From positions 1 through 28,222 of the forward strand of contig UQKM01000023.1 of assembly GCA_900541685.1 (NCBI GenBank): a stretch of DNA of 28,222 nt, given 5' to 3'. The position numbers and the translations under genes are program-made. The notes beneath the pieces are model-generated. The model had not been told where the DNA came from. It did no database searches and worked only from the letters and a program-made list of their open reading frames with translations. This document shows, in pieces, positions 6,754 to 14,467 of this stretch. The DNA is from an uncultured Collinsella sp. (lineage in GTDB: Bacteria; Actinomycetota; Coriobacteriia; Coriobacteriales; Coriobacteriaceae). Every line of letters starts with the position of its first letter. The first letter of the stretch is position 1.

Positions 6754-6829
6754 GTTGTCTCCCTCTCACTTGGAAACGGGTTGAATGCTTGGCGACACGG
6801 CTTGCACGCCACAGCGGCGCGCAGGTTCA

Positions 6830-6874
6830 TAAGTTAGCCATGTCGCACTTTTTGCATTATGCCCTAAGTTAGCC
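6830..6874 (-). promoter_or_regulatory. Repeated decamer GGCTAACTTA upstream of eno
   Basis: On the minus strand GGCTAACTTA occurs at 6830-6839 and 6865-6874, 35 bp apart, about 77-121 bp before the eno start. A possible -10 (CATAAT) lies between them. A close variant, GGCTAACTAA, occurs in the same orientation upstream of the CydDC-type gene (10828-10837). They may be operator sites, but I cannot name the regulator. The rest of the 377-bp region 6754-7130 holds the eno ribosome binding site and, to the right, the repeat array of the second ATPase. Confidence 0.35.
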
Positions 6875-7035
6875 GAGGGATACATATGAATTGGAGAAAT
6901 CATTCTTTGGGGGCGCTTGTTTTTGCACCGAGCATTCATCTCTAGAGGTCGCCCCATTAAATTCTTCTATCGGCATACCGTCTTTACCTGGCTTGCGAAT
7001 GAAAGAGCCAATAATGTGCTTTTTCACATCGTGCA

Positions 7036-7120
7036 AAGTTCTGGATATCGTGCAATTCTAAGGGTCTGAAGTTCTGGATATCGTGCATAATCAGGTTATA
7101 AAAGTTCTGGATATCGTGTA
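7036..7120 (+). repeat. 33-bp-period direct repeats upstream of the second AAA ATPase
   Basis: AAGTTCTGGATATCGTGCA occurs at 7036-7054 and 7069-7087, and with one change (GTGTA at the end) at 7102-7120. The period is exactly 33 bp. The 14-bp linkers are unrelated to each other, so spacing and core are conserved rather than a recent duplication. Each core contains the palindrome GATATC. A half copy (ATCGTGCA) lies at 7028-7035. TATAAA at 7097-7102, just before the third copy, could be the -10 box. The array ends 10 bp before the start codon. Confidence 0.9.
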
Positions 7121-7130
7121 CGAGGTAGCC

Positions 7131-8498
7131 ATGCTTAAACGAAAAGCCTATGACAAACTACTAAAATGGAAGCATGAAAGCGCTGGTAAAACAGCACTTC
7201 TTATTGAAGGAGCCCGTCGCGTCGGCAAGAGCACGCTTGCCCGTACGTTTGGAGAAACCGAATACAAGTCCTGCCTTGTCATTGATTTCTTTCAAGCACC
7301 TGCCGAAGTTAAGCAATATTTTGAGGACTATCGCACTGACTTCGACTCGCTCTTCCTCTATCTCTCGGTTTTCTATAACGTCAAACTCTATGAACACGAG
7401 ACGCTTATCGTCTTTGACGAGGTCCAGATGTACCCGCAAGCACGCGGACTCATCAAGTATCTCGTTGCAGACGGACGTTACGACTACATCGAAACTGGAT
7501 CCCTGCTCAGCATCAAGCAGAACATTAAAGATATCGTCATCCCATCCGAGGAAGAGTCTCTGGAACTTGAGCCCCTCGACTTTGAGGAGTTTCTTTGGGG
7601 CATGGACGAAAAGGGGCTGGCCGATCTCATTCGCATGAGTTTTAACAAGATGAAGCCGCTCCCCGATGCCCTACATCGCAGAGCGCTCTCCCTTATGCGC
7701 GAATACATGCTCGTAGGCGGCATGCCTGAGCCGGTATCCATCTATGTTGAACAGCGCGCTTTTGCGCCCGTCGACGCTTCGAAGCGCCGAATCGTCCAGC
7801 TCTATCGCAACGATATCTCTCGTTTTGCAACCGGTTACGAATTCAAAGTCGTCTCCGTACTCGATGGCATCCCGGGTCAGCTCTCTAGGCACGAAAAACG
7901 ATTCAAGCTTTCCTCACTTGATAAAAACGCACGCATGCGCACCTACGAAGAAGCCTTCTTTTGGCTGGCAGACGCGCGAATTGCCAATATCTGTTATGCC
8001 GCAAGCGAACCGAGCGTGGGCCTTTCGCTCAGCATGGAGCAAACGGCCCTCAAGTGCTACATGGCAGACACCGGCCTGCTTGTAACGCTTGCCTTCTCTG
8101 ACAACAACGATACCGATGAAGACGTTTACAGGGCCGTGCTTCGCGGCGACATCGGATTGAACGAAGGAATGCTTACCGAAAACTACGTTGCCCAATCTCT
8201 AAAGGCCAATGGACACAGGCTCTTCTTTTATTCCCAAAGCGGAAAGAAGGAGGGGGAGGAGCGCATGGAAATCGACTTCCTCGTTACCCGACCCTATGTC
8301 AACGCCGCTGGAAAGCCGCGCATCAGCCCCATCGAAGTTAAGTCGCCGCGCAAATACGGGACCATCTCCCTCGATCGGTTCCGCGCACGCTTTAACAAAA
8401 AAATCGGGACGGCATATGTGCTGCATCCTAAACAACTCGAGTGGGATGCCGAAGCACAGCTGGCACATCTTCCGCTGTATATGGCTTTTTGCTTGTAG
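7131..8498 (+). CDS. Second AAA ATPase with DUF4143 (PD-(D/E)XK-like) domain
   Basis: A 455-residue paralogue of the ATPase at 2167, same domain order. Walker A is GARRVGKS (27-34), Walker B is LIVFDE (92-97), followed by ETGS. The conserved MREYMLVGGMPEPV block is in the middle. The C-terminal E380-x-D382 and E402-V-K404 match the PD-(D/E)XK spacing. I chose the ATG at 7131 because GAGG lies 5 nt before it; the frame extends to a GTG at 7083, but that part consists of the repeats. The proteins are clearly diverged outside these motifs, so this is not a recent duplication. It interrupts a mazG-eno neighbourhood on the opposite strand. The 5' end is AT-rich compared with neighbours. Function of the family is not established. 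Confidence 0.9.
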   Translation: MLKRKAYDKLLKWKHESAGKTALLIEGARRVGKSTLARTFGETEYKSCLVIDFFQAPAEVKQYFEDYRTDFDSLFLYLSVFYNVKLYEHETLIVFDEVQMYPQARGLIKYLVADGRYDYIETGSLLSIKQNIKDIVIPSEEESLELEPLDFEEFLWGMDEKGLADLIRMSFNKMKPLPDALHRRALSLMREYMLVGGMPEPVSIYVEQRAFAPVDASKRRIVQLYRNDISRFATGYEFKVVSVLDGIPGQLSRHEKRFKLSSLDKNARMRTYEEAFFWLADARIANICYAASEPSVGLSLSMEQTALKCYMADTGLLVTLAFSDNNDTDEDVYRAVLRGDIGLNEGMLTENYVAQSLKANGHRLFFYSQSGKKEGEERMEIDFLVTRPYVNAAGKPRISPIEVKSPRKYGTISLDRFRARFNKKIGTAYVLHPKQLEWDAEAQLAHLPLYMAFCL

Positions 8499-8521
8499 AG
8501 ACCTCTCTGTGAGGCGCTGAC

Positions 8522-8560
8522 GCAAACGAATACTGCGTGAGGCGCAGGTCACTCGTTTGC
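8522..8560 (-). other. Hairpin overlapping the mazG stop codon
   Basis: GCAAACGA (8522-8529) pairs with TCGTTTGC (8553-8560), and inside it CTGCG pairs with CGCAG. The mazG stop lies in the right arm. There is no T-tract. A 9-bp direct repeat GTGAGGCGC (8509-8517, 8537-8545) is also present. It may protect the mRNA end or stop transcription between the convergent ATPase and mazG genes. Confidence 0.4.
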
Positions 8561-9409
8561 CTTGGCGGCGTCCCACAGGTCGTTGAGGCCGTGGGTCGAA
8601 AGCTCGGCAAGATCCACGTGGGCGTCGGCCGCCATCTCCTCCATCGCGGCCCAACGGTGGCGGAACTTTGCCGTGCTCGCGCGCAGAGCACTCTCGGCGT
8701 CTATGCCCTCCTTGCGCGCAACGTTGACCAGGGCAAAGAGCAGGTCGCCAAACTCCATCTCGCGCTCGGGCGAGCCGGGAGTCTCGGCCTCAAACTCGAC
8801 GCGCTCCTCGGCGACCTCGTCCCACACGTCCTGGACTGTCTCCCACTCAAAGCCCACGGCAGCCGTCTTGCGCGACACCTTCTGAGCCTGCATCAGCGCC
8901 GGCAGATGCGTGGGCACGCCGTCGAGCAGGCCCTCGGGCGCAGCCTCGCCCGCTGCCACGGCCTTGTCCCTTGCAGCCTTCTCGGCAAGCTTAACCTCGT
9001 CCCAGATCTTGAGCACCTCATCGGAGCTCTCGGCGTCCGCATCGCCAAACACGTGCGGATGACGACGGATGAGCTTGGCGTCGATATCGCGTGCCACATC
9101 GGCAAGTGTAAACTCGCCGGCGTCCGCCGCAATCTGCGCATGCAGTACCACCTGCATGAGCACGTCGCCCAGCTCCTCGCGCAGATGCGCCACGTCGTCC
9201 GCCTCGATGCAATCGAGCGCCTCGTAGGCCTCCTCGATCATGTTCTTGCCAATGCTGCGGTGCGTCTGCTCGCGGTCCCACGGGCAGCCGTCGGGCTGAC
9301 GCAGGCGCCAGATGGTCTGCACCAGATGCTGCAGCTCGGCCGACACATCTACCAGCGTCGACAGGTCGCGCGAACCCTCGGCATTTTGCTGAGCCATATG
9401 CTCGGACAT
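8549..9409 (-). CDS. mazG: Nucleoside triphosphate pyrophosphohydrolase MazG
   Basis: A 286-residue protein with two tandem MazG domains. It hydrolyses (d)NTPs to monophosphates and pyrophosphate and cleans the pool of damaged nucleotides. The N-terminal domain has the family signature CPWDREQTHRSI, then EEAYEALDCIE and EELGDVLMQVVLHAQ, whose Glu and Asp residues bind magnesium. The second domain has EERVEFEAE and EFGDLLFALVNVAR. Its ribosome binding site GAGGAG is formed by the last Glu codons of the upstream phosphodiesterase gene, whose stop codon is 2 bp before the ATG, so translation is probably coupled. A mazG-eno-divIC-ppx order is known in mycobacteria; here the second ATPase gene lies between mazG and eno. 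Confidence 0.95.
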   Translation of the reverse strand: MSEHMAQQNAEGSRDLSTLVDVSAELQHLVQTIWRLRQPDGCPWDREQTHRSIGKNMIEEAYEALDCIEADDVAHLREELGDVLMQVVLHAQIAADAGEFTLADVARDIDAKLIRRHPHVFGDADAESSDEVLKIWDEVKLAEKAARDKAVAAGEAAPEGLLDGVPTHLPALMQAQKVSRKTAAVGFEWETVQDVWDEVAEERVEFEAETPGSPEREMEFGDLLFALVNVARKEGIDAESALRASTAKFRHRWAAMEEMAADAHVDLAELSTHGLNDLWDAAKANE

Positions 9410-9411
9410 GG

Positions 9412-9960
9412 TTACTCCTCCTCCAGGATCACGTGGCGGAACGCGCCGCCCTCGTAGATACCGTAGCTGTGCGTGCCGTCTTTGGGAATGCTCACGCTAC
9501 CGGGATTGAAGAGCCACAGGCCCGGGTGCGTCGCGCTCGCTTCGTTGACCTTAATGTGCGTATGGCCGTAGACGAGCGTGGAGCCCTCGGGCAGCGCGGG
9601 CGCATGGTCGACGCTGTTGTGCATGCCGGCGCCAAAGACGTGGCCGTGCGTCAGGAACAGCTCGCGGCCGGTCTCGTCAAACAGGGTGGCGTAGTCGGCC
9701 ATGACGGGAAAGTCGAGCACCATCTGGTCGACCTCGGCGTCGCAGTTGCCGCGGACGGCAATGATGCGGTCGGCCAGGGCGTTGAGCAGCGGAATCACGC
9801 GCTTGGGGGCGTAGTCGCGCGGCAGGTCGTTGCGCGGGCCGTGGTAGAGCAGGTCGCCCAGCAGCACGATGCGGTCGGGCTGCTCGGATTCGATTGCGGC
9901 GACCAGACGCTCGGTCCAGTATGCCGAGCCGTGAATGTCGGAAGCGATGAGGTATTTCAT
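9412..9960 (-). CDS. YfcE-like metallophosphodiesterase
   Basis: A 182-residue calcineurin-like phosphoesterase of the YfcE/MJ0936 group. Metal ligands are D8 and H10 (SDIHG), D36 (LGDLLYHGPR), N72 (RGNCD), H105/H107 (LTHGHVFG) and H133/H135 (YGHTH). Length matches E. coli YfcE (184 residues), a manganese-dependent phosphodiesterase active on artificial substrates whose natural substrate is unknown. I placed the start at 9960 (MKYLIASD) with AAAGGA before it; the frame is open to 10023 without support. It lies between the LarC-domain gene and mazG on the same strand. Confidence 0.92.
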   Translation of the reverse strand: MKYLIASDIHGSAYWTERLVAAIESEQPDRIVLLGDLLYHGPRNDLPRDYAPKRVIPLLNALADRIIAVRGNCDAEVDQMVLDFPVMADYATLFDETGRELFLTHGHVFGAGMHNSVDHAPALPEGSTLVYGHTHIKVNEASATHPGLWLFNPGSVSIPKDGTHSYGIYEGGAFRHVILEEE

Positions 9961-10015
9961 GGTGGTCCTTTCGGGTGGGGCTGATGTGGCCGGGCACGAG
10001 ATGTCGCCGGCCGCG

Positions 10016-10501
10016 CTATTCAAATCGCAGTGCCGAGGCTTGTGCCGTCTGCATCACGCGCTGGAGCGGCACGTTATGCTCGCGGGCAAGACGGGCGCAG
10101 TCCTCGTACTCGGGCGCCGCACGCTCACTGCCGTCGGGCAGGGTGGCCACCTTGACGGCCACTTCACCCCAAGGCGTCGCCACCTGCTCAAAGCGGCGTG
10201 GCAGACAGACGCGTTCCATCACCTGGCGACGAATGCCGTTGGTCGTGGTTTCCAAAAAGATGATCGTCTGCAGATGGTCAATGTCCTCGTGCGAGCAGAT
10301 CACCTGCAGCTGCCAGCCGGGGCGGCCTTTCTTGCAGTAGAGGGGCAGCCAGTGCACCTCGCGGGCGCCGGCCTCGCGCAGGCGGTCGGCGGCATAGGCG
10401 AGCACCTCGGGCGACGCATCGTCGATGTCGCACTCCAGCTTGACGATGGTTTCGGGCGCATCGGTCTCGCGGGACAGCGGAGATGTACTTCCACGTTGCA
10501 T
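10016..10501 (-). CDS. Stand-alone LarC C-terminal domain (nickel-insertion protein, LarC2-like)
   Basis: A 161-residue protein matching only the C-terminal half of LarC, the CTP-dependent nickel chelatase that finishes the nickel-pincer cofactor of lactate racemase. Recognisable blocks are ECDIDDASPEVLAYAADRL, LYCKKGRPGWQLQVIC, FLETTTNGIRRQVMERVCL and PEYEDCARLAREHNVPL. In full-length LarC these follow a LarC1 domain of similar size; in Lactobacillus plantarum larC1 and larC2 are joined by ribosomal frameshifting. No LarC1 coding sequence is found in any frame upstream, and no larA, larB or larE is in the window. I chose the ATG at 10501 with AAAGGA about 10 nt before it. It heads the group with yfcE and mazG. 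It may work with LarC1 encoded elsewhere or have another nucleotide or metal role. Confidence 0.85.
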   Translation of the reverse strand: MQRGSTSPLSRETDAPETIVKLECDIDDASPEVLAYAADRLREAGAREVHWLPLYCKKGRPGWQLQVICSHEDIDHLQTIIFLETTTNGIRRQVMERVCLPRRFEQVATPWGEVAVKVATLPDGSERAAPEYEDCARLAREHNVPLQRVMQTAQASALRFE

Positions 10502-10605
10502 ACGGTCCGGATCCTTTCCGCACGGGCTCGTTTTATTCACCCAAACGCTAGCACATCGGACGTGGCACAGGCGTGACTTTCGTCCGTCGCTGCCCTCGCC
10601 CCTAT

Positions 10606-10675
10606 CCAAACGTGTACATCAGCCTCCAAACATGTCATTTTTTATCGGTTTTGGAGGCTGACGTACACGTTTTGG
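10606..10675 (-). repeat. Long inverted repeat with CCAAA ends
   Basis: A 25-nt arm (10606-10630), starting CCAAACGTGTAC and ending CAGCCTCCAAA, pairs with 10650-10675 around a 19-nt AT-rich loop. There is one bulged T and one imperfect pair, which is G-U only if the minus strand is transcribed. CCAAACGTGT and CCAAACATGT recur within the left side. It lies 105 bp before the LarC-domain gene. The 384-bp region 10502-10885 has no gene; it holds this repeat and the leader of the CydDC gene. Confidence 0.8.
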
Positions 10676-10782
10676 AGCGGGGCCGCACACGATCAGAATT
10701 GCGCCCGCACTCCGTCCACCACAAAGTTCGCCGCACTCAACAATTTTGAACTTTCTACGCAGTTCATCGGCCAAAAAATAAC

Positions 10783-10850
10783 CCTCGGCATACTTACCCG
10801 CTGCACGATGCTACTCTAGTTGCATTTGGCTAACTAAGCGGCTGCCGAGG
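10783..10850 (+). promoter_or_regulatory. Paired leader element upstream of the CydDC-type gene
   Basis: CCTCGGCA (10783-10790) pairs with TGCCGAGG (10843-10850), and CCGC with GCGG inside, enclosing about 40 nt. The decamer GGCTAACTAA, similar to the repeated decamer before eno, lies at 10828-10837 within it. The right arm ends 35 bp before the ATG. It could be a folded leader RNA or paired operator sites. It matches no riboswitch I know. Confidence 0.35.
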
Positions 10851-10885
10851 ACCCAGCCCGGCACCGTTACGGCATAGGAGGTTTC

Positions 10886-13800
10886 ATGTTCGAGAAGCGG
10901 CTCTTCTTCCTGGTTCCGCAGGCAACGCCCCACATTATGGCAAGCGTCCTGTTTAAGTGGATCGCGCTCATGGCAAACATCACGGTGATGTGGGTGCTTG
11001 CGCGCATCTTGGGCGGCATCGTCACGGACGGTCTTTCCGCCGCGCTCGCCGTCGACGCCCTCGCGCAGGCGGCCCTGCCGCTCGCCGCCGCCATCATCGT
11101 GCGCGCCGCCTCCATCTACCTGGCCCAACGCGCCGGCGACAAAGCCGCGTTCGAGGCCGTCCGCCGCGTGCGCTCGCTCGTCTACGACAAGCTCACCGCA
11201 CTCGGCCCCTCCTACACCGAAACCGTCCCCACGGCCGAGGCCGTCCAGACCAGCGTCGAGGGCGCCACGCAACTCCAGGTGTACTTTGGCGGTTACCTGC
11301 CGCAGCTCTTCTTTGCCGGCTTGGCACCCATCACGCTGTTTGTGCTACTCGTGGGCCAGGCGGGTCTTCCCGCCGCGCTGCTGCTCGCCTGCGTTCCGGT
11401 CATCCCCGTCTCCATCATGATGGTCATGCGCAACGCCAAAAAGATCGGTGCCGAGTACTGGGGCAGCTATGTCGATCTTGGCGGTATGTTCCTGGAGGCC
11501 GTGCAGGGTCTCACCACCCTTAAGGTCTACCAGGCCGATCGCAGCTGGCACGAGCGCATCAACGCCGAGTCCGAGCGTTTCCGCACAGCGACCATGCGCC
11601 TGCTGGTGATGCAGCTGCGCTCCATTTGCGTCATGGACCTGGTCGTCTATATGGGTGCCGCGCTCGGCATTATCGTAGCCGCGCTGCAGCTCGCCACGGG
11701 CAAGATCGGCTTTGAGTCTGCCTTCCTCATCGTCTTTCTGTCGCAGGAGTTCTTTTTGCCCATGCGCCGCCTGGGATCGCTGTTCCACACAGCCATGAAC
11801 GGCATGGCCGCCTCGCGCCGCATGTTTGGCATTTTGGATACGCCCGAGCCTGAGCGCGGCGATGTTGAGCTTGACGGTCGCGGCGATATCGAGCTCGCGG
11901 GCGTGAGCTATGCATACGGCGACCGCACGGTGCTGGACAGCGCCAGCGCGACCATTGCGCACGGCTCGCTCGTGGCACTCGTGGGCGAAAGTGGCGGCGG
12001 CAAGTCCACGCTCGCGGGGATCATCGCAGGCCGCAAGGGTGCCTACCGTGGCAGCGTTCGCATTGGCGGCGTCGAGCTGCGCGATGCCACGGCCGCCTCA
12101 CTCATGCGCGCCGTCACCCTGGTGCCCACCAACGGCTACCTGTTTGCCGGCACCCTGCGCGACAACCTGCTGCTCGCCCAGCCCAACGCCACCGATACCG
12201 AGCTTTTGCGCGCGCTCGACCGCACGCGTGTGGCGGCCTTTGTGCAGGCCGACGGCGGGCTCGACATGGTGATTAACGAGGGCGGCACCAACCTTTCGGG
12301 CGGCCAGCGCCAGCGCGTGTGCATGGCCCGCGCCCTGCTGCATGACTCGCCGATCTATGTGTTTGACGAGGCTACGAGCAACGTCGATGCCGCAAGCGAG
12401 GCCGCGATTGGCGAGGTCATCGCATCGCTTGCCGGCGAGCACACTGTAATTGTGGTGGCGCACCGCCTGTCGACGATCGTAGACGCCGATCAGATCCTGG
12501 TGCTGGAGCGTGGCCGTATTGCCGAGCGCGGGACTCACGGCGAGCTCTTGGCCACCGCGGGCGTCTATGCACGCATGTGGGATAGCCAGGAACGGCTCTC
12601 GGCATATGCGTATGCGGAGGATGATGCCGAGGATGCTGGCGCGGATGATGCTGGCGCGGTTGAGGCTGTTGGCGGCAGTACTGCCCGTACCGATGGCCTC
12701 AACGGTGCCGGCTCATCTTCCGCTACCGCGGCGCCTGACTCCGGCCGCGCCCGTCGCTCGGCGCCGTCCATCATATGGCGCATGATGGGGCTCGTCCGAC
12801 CGCTTGCCGGCTGGCTTGTGCTAGCCGTCGCGCTGGGCAGCATTGGTATGCTCACCGCCGCGTTCGTGCCGGCCTTTGGCGCCCTTGGCCTTATGGCCGC
12901 GCTGGGCCGCAACGCCTTGGGGCTTGGTCTGATCGCAGCATGCGCGGCCTGTGCCGCCTGCGGCATCGCACGCGGGCCGCTCCACTACGGCGAGCAGCTC
13001 TGCAACCATTACATCGCGTTTCGCCTGCTCGCGCACATTCGCGACCTGGTGTTTGGCGCCCTGCGCCAGCTCGCCCCCGCCAAGCTCGAGGGCCGCGGCA
13101 AGGGCGAGCTCGTGAGCCTGGTCACCTCGGATATCGAGCTGCTCGAGGTCTTCTACGCGCACACCATCTCGCCCATTGCCATCGCTCTGGTCTGCACCGT
13201 TGTGTTTGAGGGCTTTTTGCTGGCTGTGAGCCCCGAGCTCGCGGGCATCGCGCTCGTGGCCTACGCGGTCCTGGGCGTGCTGCTGCCCCTGACCTCGGCC
13301 AAGGCGTGCGGCACCACCGGCCGCCAGAGCCGCGAGGGCGCCGGTAAGCTGGGTGCCTTTGTGCTCGACAGTCTACGCGGCGCGTCCGAGACTATCCAGT
13401 TTGCCGGTGGCGCCGATCGCAGCCGTGCCCTGGGCAAGCTGACCGAGCAAGTCGGCGCCGTGGACGCGCGCCTCAAGCGCCGCCAGGCGGCCAGCGAGGC
13501 CGTAGCCGATGCGCTTATTCTTGCGGCCAATCTGGTGATGCTCGAGCGTGCGCTGCAGCTGGTTTCTGCGGGAACGATTGATTTTGCCGCGGCGTTTGTC
13601 GCCGTCTTTACCTTTGTGTCGTCGTTTGGCTCGGTGATGGCCGTGAGCCGCCTGGGCGCCTCACTGCAGGAGACGCTCGCCTCGGGCGCACGCGTGCTCG
13701 ATTTGCTCGACGAGCAGCCCCAGTGCGCCGAGGTCGCCGATGGACAGAACGTTGAGTTTGCCGGCGCCGCAGCCGAGCATGTGAGCTTTAGCTATGTGGG

Positions 13801-14467
13801 CGGCGTGGACGCGGGCGGTGCGGGCGCCACAGAGCAGGTCGCGAACGACACCGCTGCGAGTCTCATCCTCGACGACGTGACCTGCACCTTTGCGCCCGGT
13901 ACCATGACCTGCATCATGGGGCGCTCGGGTTCGGGCAAGTCGACGCTGCTTAAGCTGCTCATGCGCTTTTGGGACCCCGCAGCCGGCACCATCACGGTGA
14001 GCGGCGTCGATGCCCGCCACATCAACACGGCGAGCCTGCGCAGCCACGAGGCCTATATGACCCAGGACACGCATCTGTTCTGCGGCACCGTACGCGAGAA
14101 CCTGCTGGTCGCGCACGCCGACGCCACCGATGCCGAGCTGCTCGACGCTTGCCGCTCCGCCTCACTCACCACGCTCATCGACCGTCTGCCGCAGGGACTC
14201 GACACGCCCGTTGCCGAGCTGGGCGACTCGCTTTCGGGCGGCGAGCGCCAGCGCATCGGCCTTGCGCGCATCTTCCTCAACGACGCACCCTTCATCTTGC
14301 TCGACGAACCCACCAGCGCGCTCGATGCTCTCAACGAGGCGTCCGTGATGCAGGCAATCGACGAGCTCAAGCGCCGCGGCAAGACCATTGTGCTCGTGAG
14401 CCACCGTGCCAGCACCTGCGCGTTTGCCGATTTCTCGCTTTCGGTCGAGCACGGGAGGCTGAGCTAA
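10886..14467 (+). CDS. Single-chain CydDC-type ABC exporter
   Basis: A 1193-residue fusion of two complete ABC exporter halves (TMD1-NBD1-TMD2-NBD2). The first half is CydD-like: a TMD up to about residue 320 with LQVYFGGYLPQL and EFFLPMRRLGSLFH, Walker A GESGGGKS (367-374), signature LSGGQ (470-474) and Walker B ending D494-E495. An Ala/Asp/Gly-rich linker (about 575-625) follows. The second half is CydC-like: GPLHYGEQLCNHYIAFRLLAHIRD and DIELLEVFYAHTISP in the TMD, Walker A GRSGSGKS (1012-1019), LSGGE (1116-1120) and D1140-E1141. CydDC exports cysteine and glutathione and binds haem, and is needed for cytochrome bd assembly; in E. coli it is two proteins. AGGAGG precedes the ATG by 4 nt. 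cydAB is not in the window, so the substrate is an inference. The stop codon overlaps the next gene. Confidence 0.9.
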   Translation: MFEKRLFFLVPQATPHIMASVLFKWIALMANITVMWVLARILGGIVTDGLSAALAVDALAQAALPLAAAIIVRAASIYLAQRAGDKAAFEAVRRVRSLVYDKLTALGPSYTETVPTAEAVQTSVEGATQLQVYFGGYLPQLFFAGLAPITLFVLLVGQAGLPAALLLACVPVIPVSIMMVMRNAKKIGAEYWGSYVDLGGMFLEAVQGLTTLKVYQADRSWHERINAESERFRTATMRLLVMQLRSICVMDLVVYMGAALGIIVAALQLATGKIGFESAFLIVFLSQEFFLPMRRLGSLFHTAMNGMAASRRMFGILDTPEPERGDVELDGRGDIELAGVSYAYGDRTVLDSASATIAHGSLVALVGESGGGKSTLAGIIAGRKGAYRGSVRIGGVELRDATAASLMRAVTLVPTNGYLFAGTLRDNLLLAQPNATDTELLRALDRTRVAAFVQADGGLDMVINEGGTNLSGGQRQRVCMARALLHDSPIYVFDEATSNVDAASEAAIGEVIASLAGEHTVIVVAHRLSTIVDADQILVLERGRIAERGTHGELLATAGVYARMWDSQERLSAYAYAEDDAEDAGADDAGAVEAVGGSTARTDGLNGAGSSSATAAPDSGRARRSAPSIIWRMMGLVRPLAGWLVLAVALGSIGMLTAAFVPAFGALGLMAALGRNALGLGLIAACAACAACGIARGPLHYGEQLCNHYIAFRLLAHIRDLVFGALRQLAPAKLEGRGKGELVSLVTSDIELLEVFYAHTISPIAIALVCTVVFEGFLLAVSPELAGIALVAYAVLGVLLPLTSAKACGTTGRQSREGAGKLGAFVLDSLRGASETIQFAGGADRSRALGKLTEQVGAVDARLKRRQAASEAVADALILAANLVMLERALQLVSAGTIDFAAAFVAVFTFVSSFGSVMAVSRLGASLQETLASGARVLDLLDEQPQCAEVADGQNVEFAGAAAEHVSFSYVGGVDAGGAGATEQVANDTAASLILDDVTCTFAPGTMTCIMGRSGSGKSTLLKLLMRFWDPAAGTITVSGVDARHINTASLRSHEAYMTQDTHLFCGTVRENLLVAHADATDAELLDACRSASLTTLIDRLPQGLDTPVAELGDSLSGGERQRIGLARIFLNDAPFILLDEPTSALDALNEASVMQAIDELKRRGKTIVLVSHRASTCAFADFSLSVEHGRLS

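Noticed and set aside
5419..6837. 472-codon plus-strand frame opposite eno
   Set aside because: Shadow of the enolase gene; no ribosome binding site and no recognisable domain.
7036..7120. CRISPR-like array (19-bp repeats with 14-bp spacers)
   Set aside because: Only three copies, spacers far too short, no cas genes, and the array sits directly on the promoter and start of a gene.
10502..10885. Missed LarC1 joined to the LarC2 domain by frameshifting
   Set aside because: No frame in this region encodes LarC1-like sequence; it consists of an inverted repeat and the CydDC leader.
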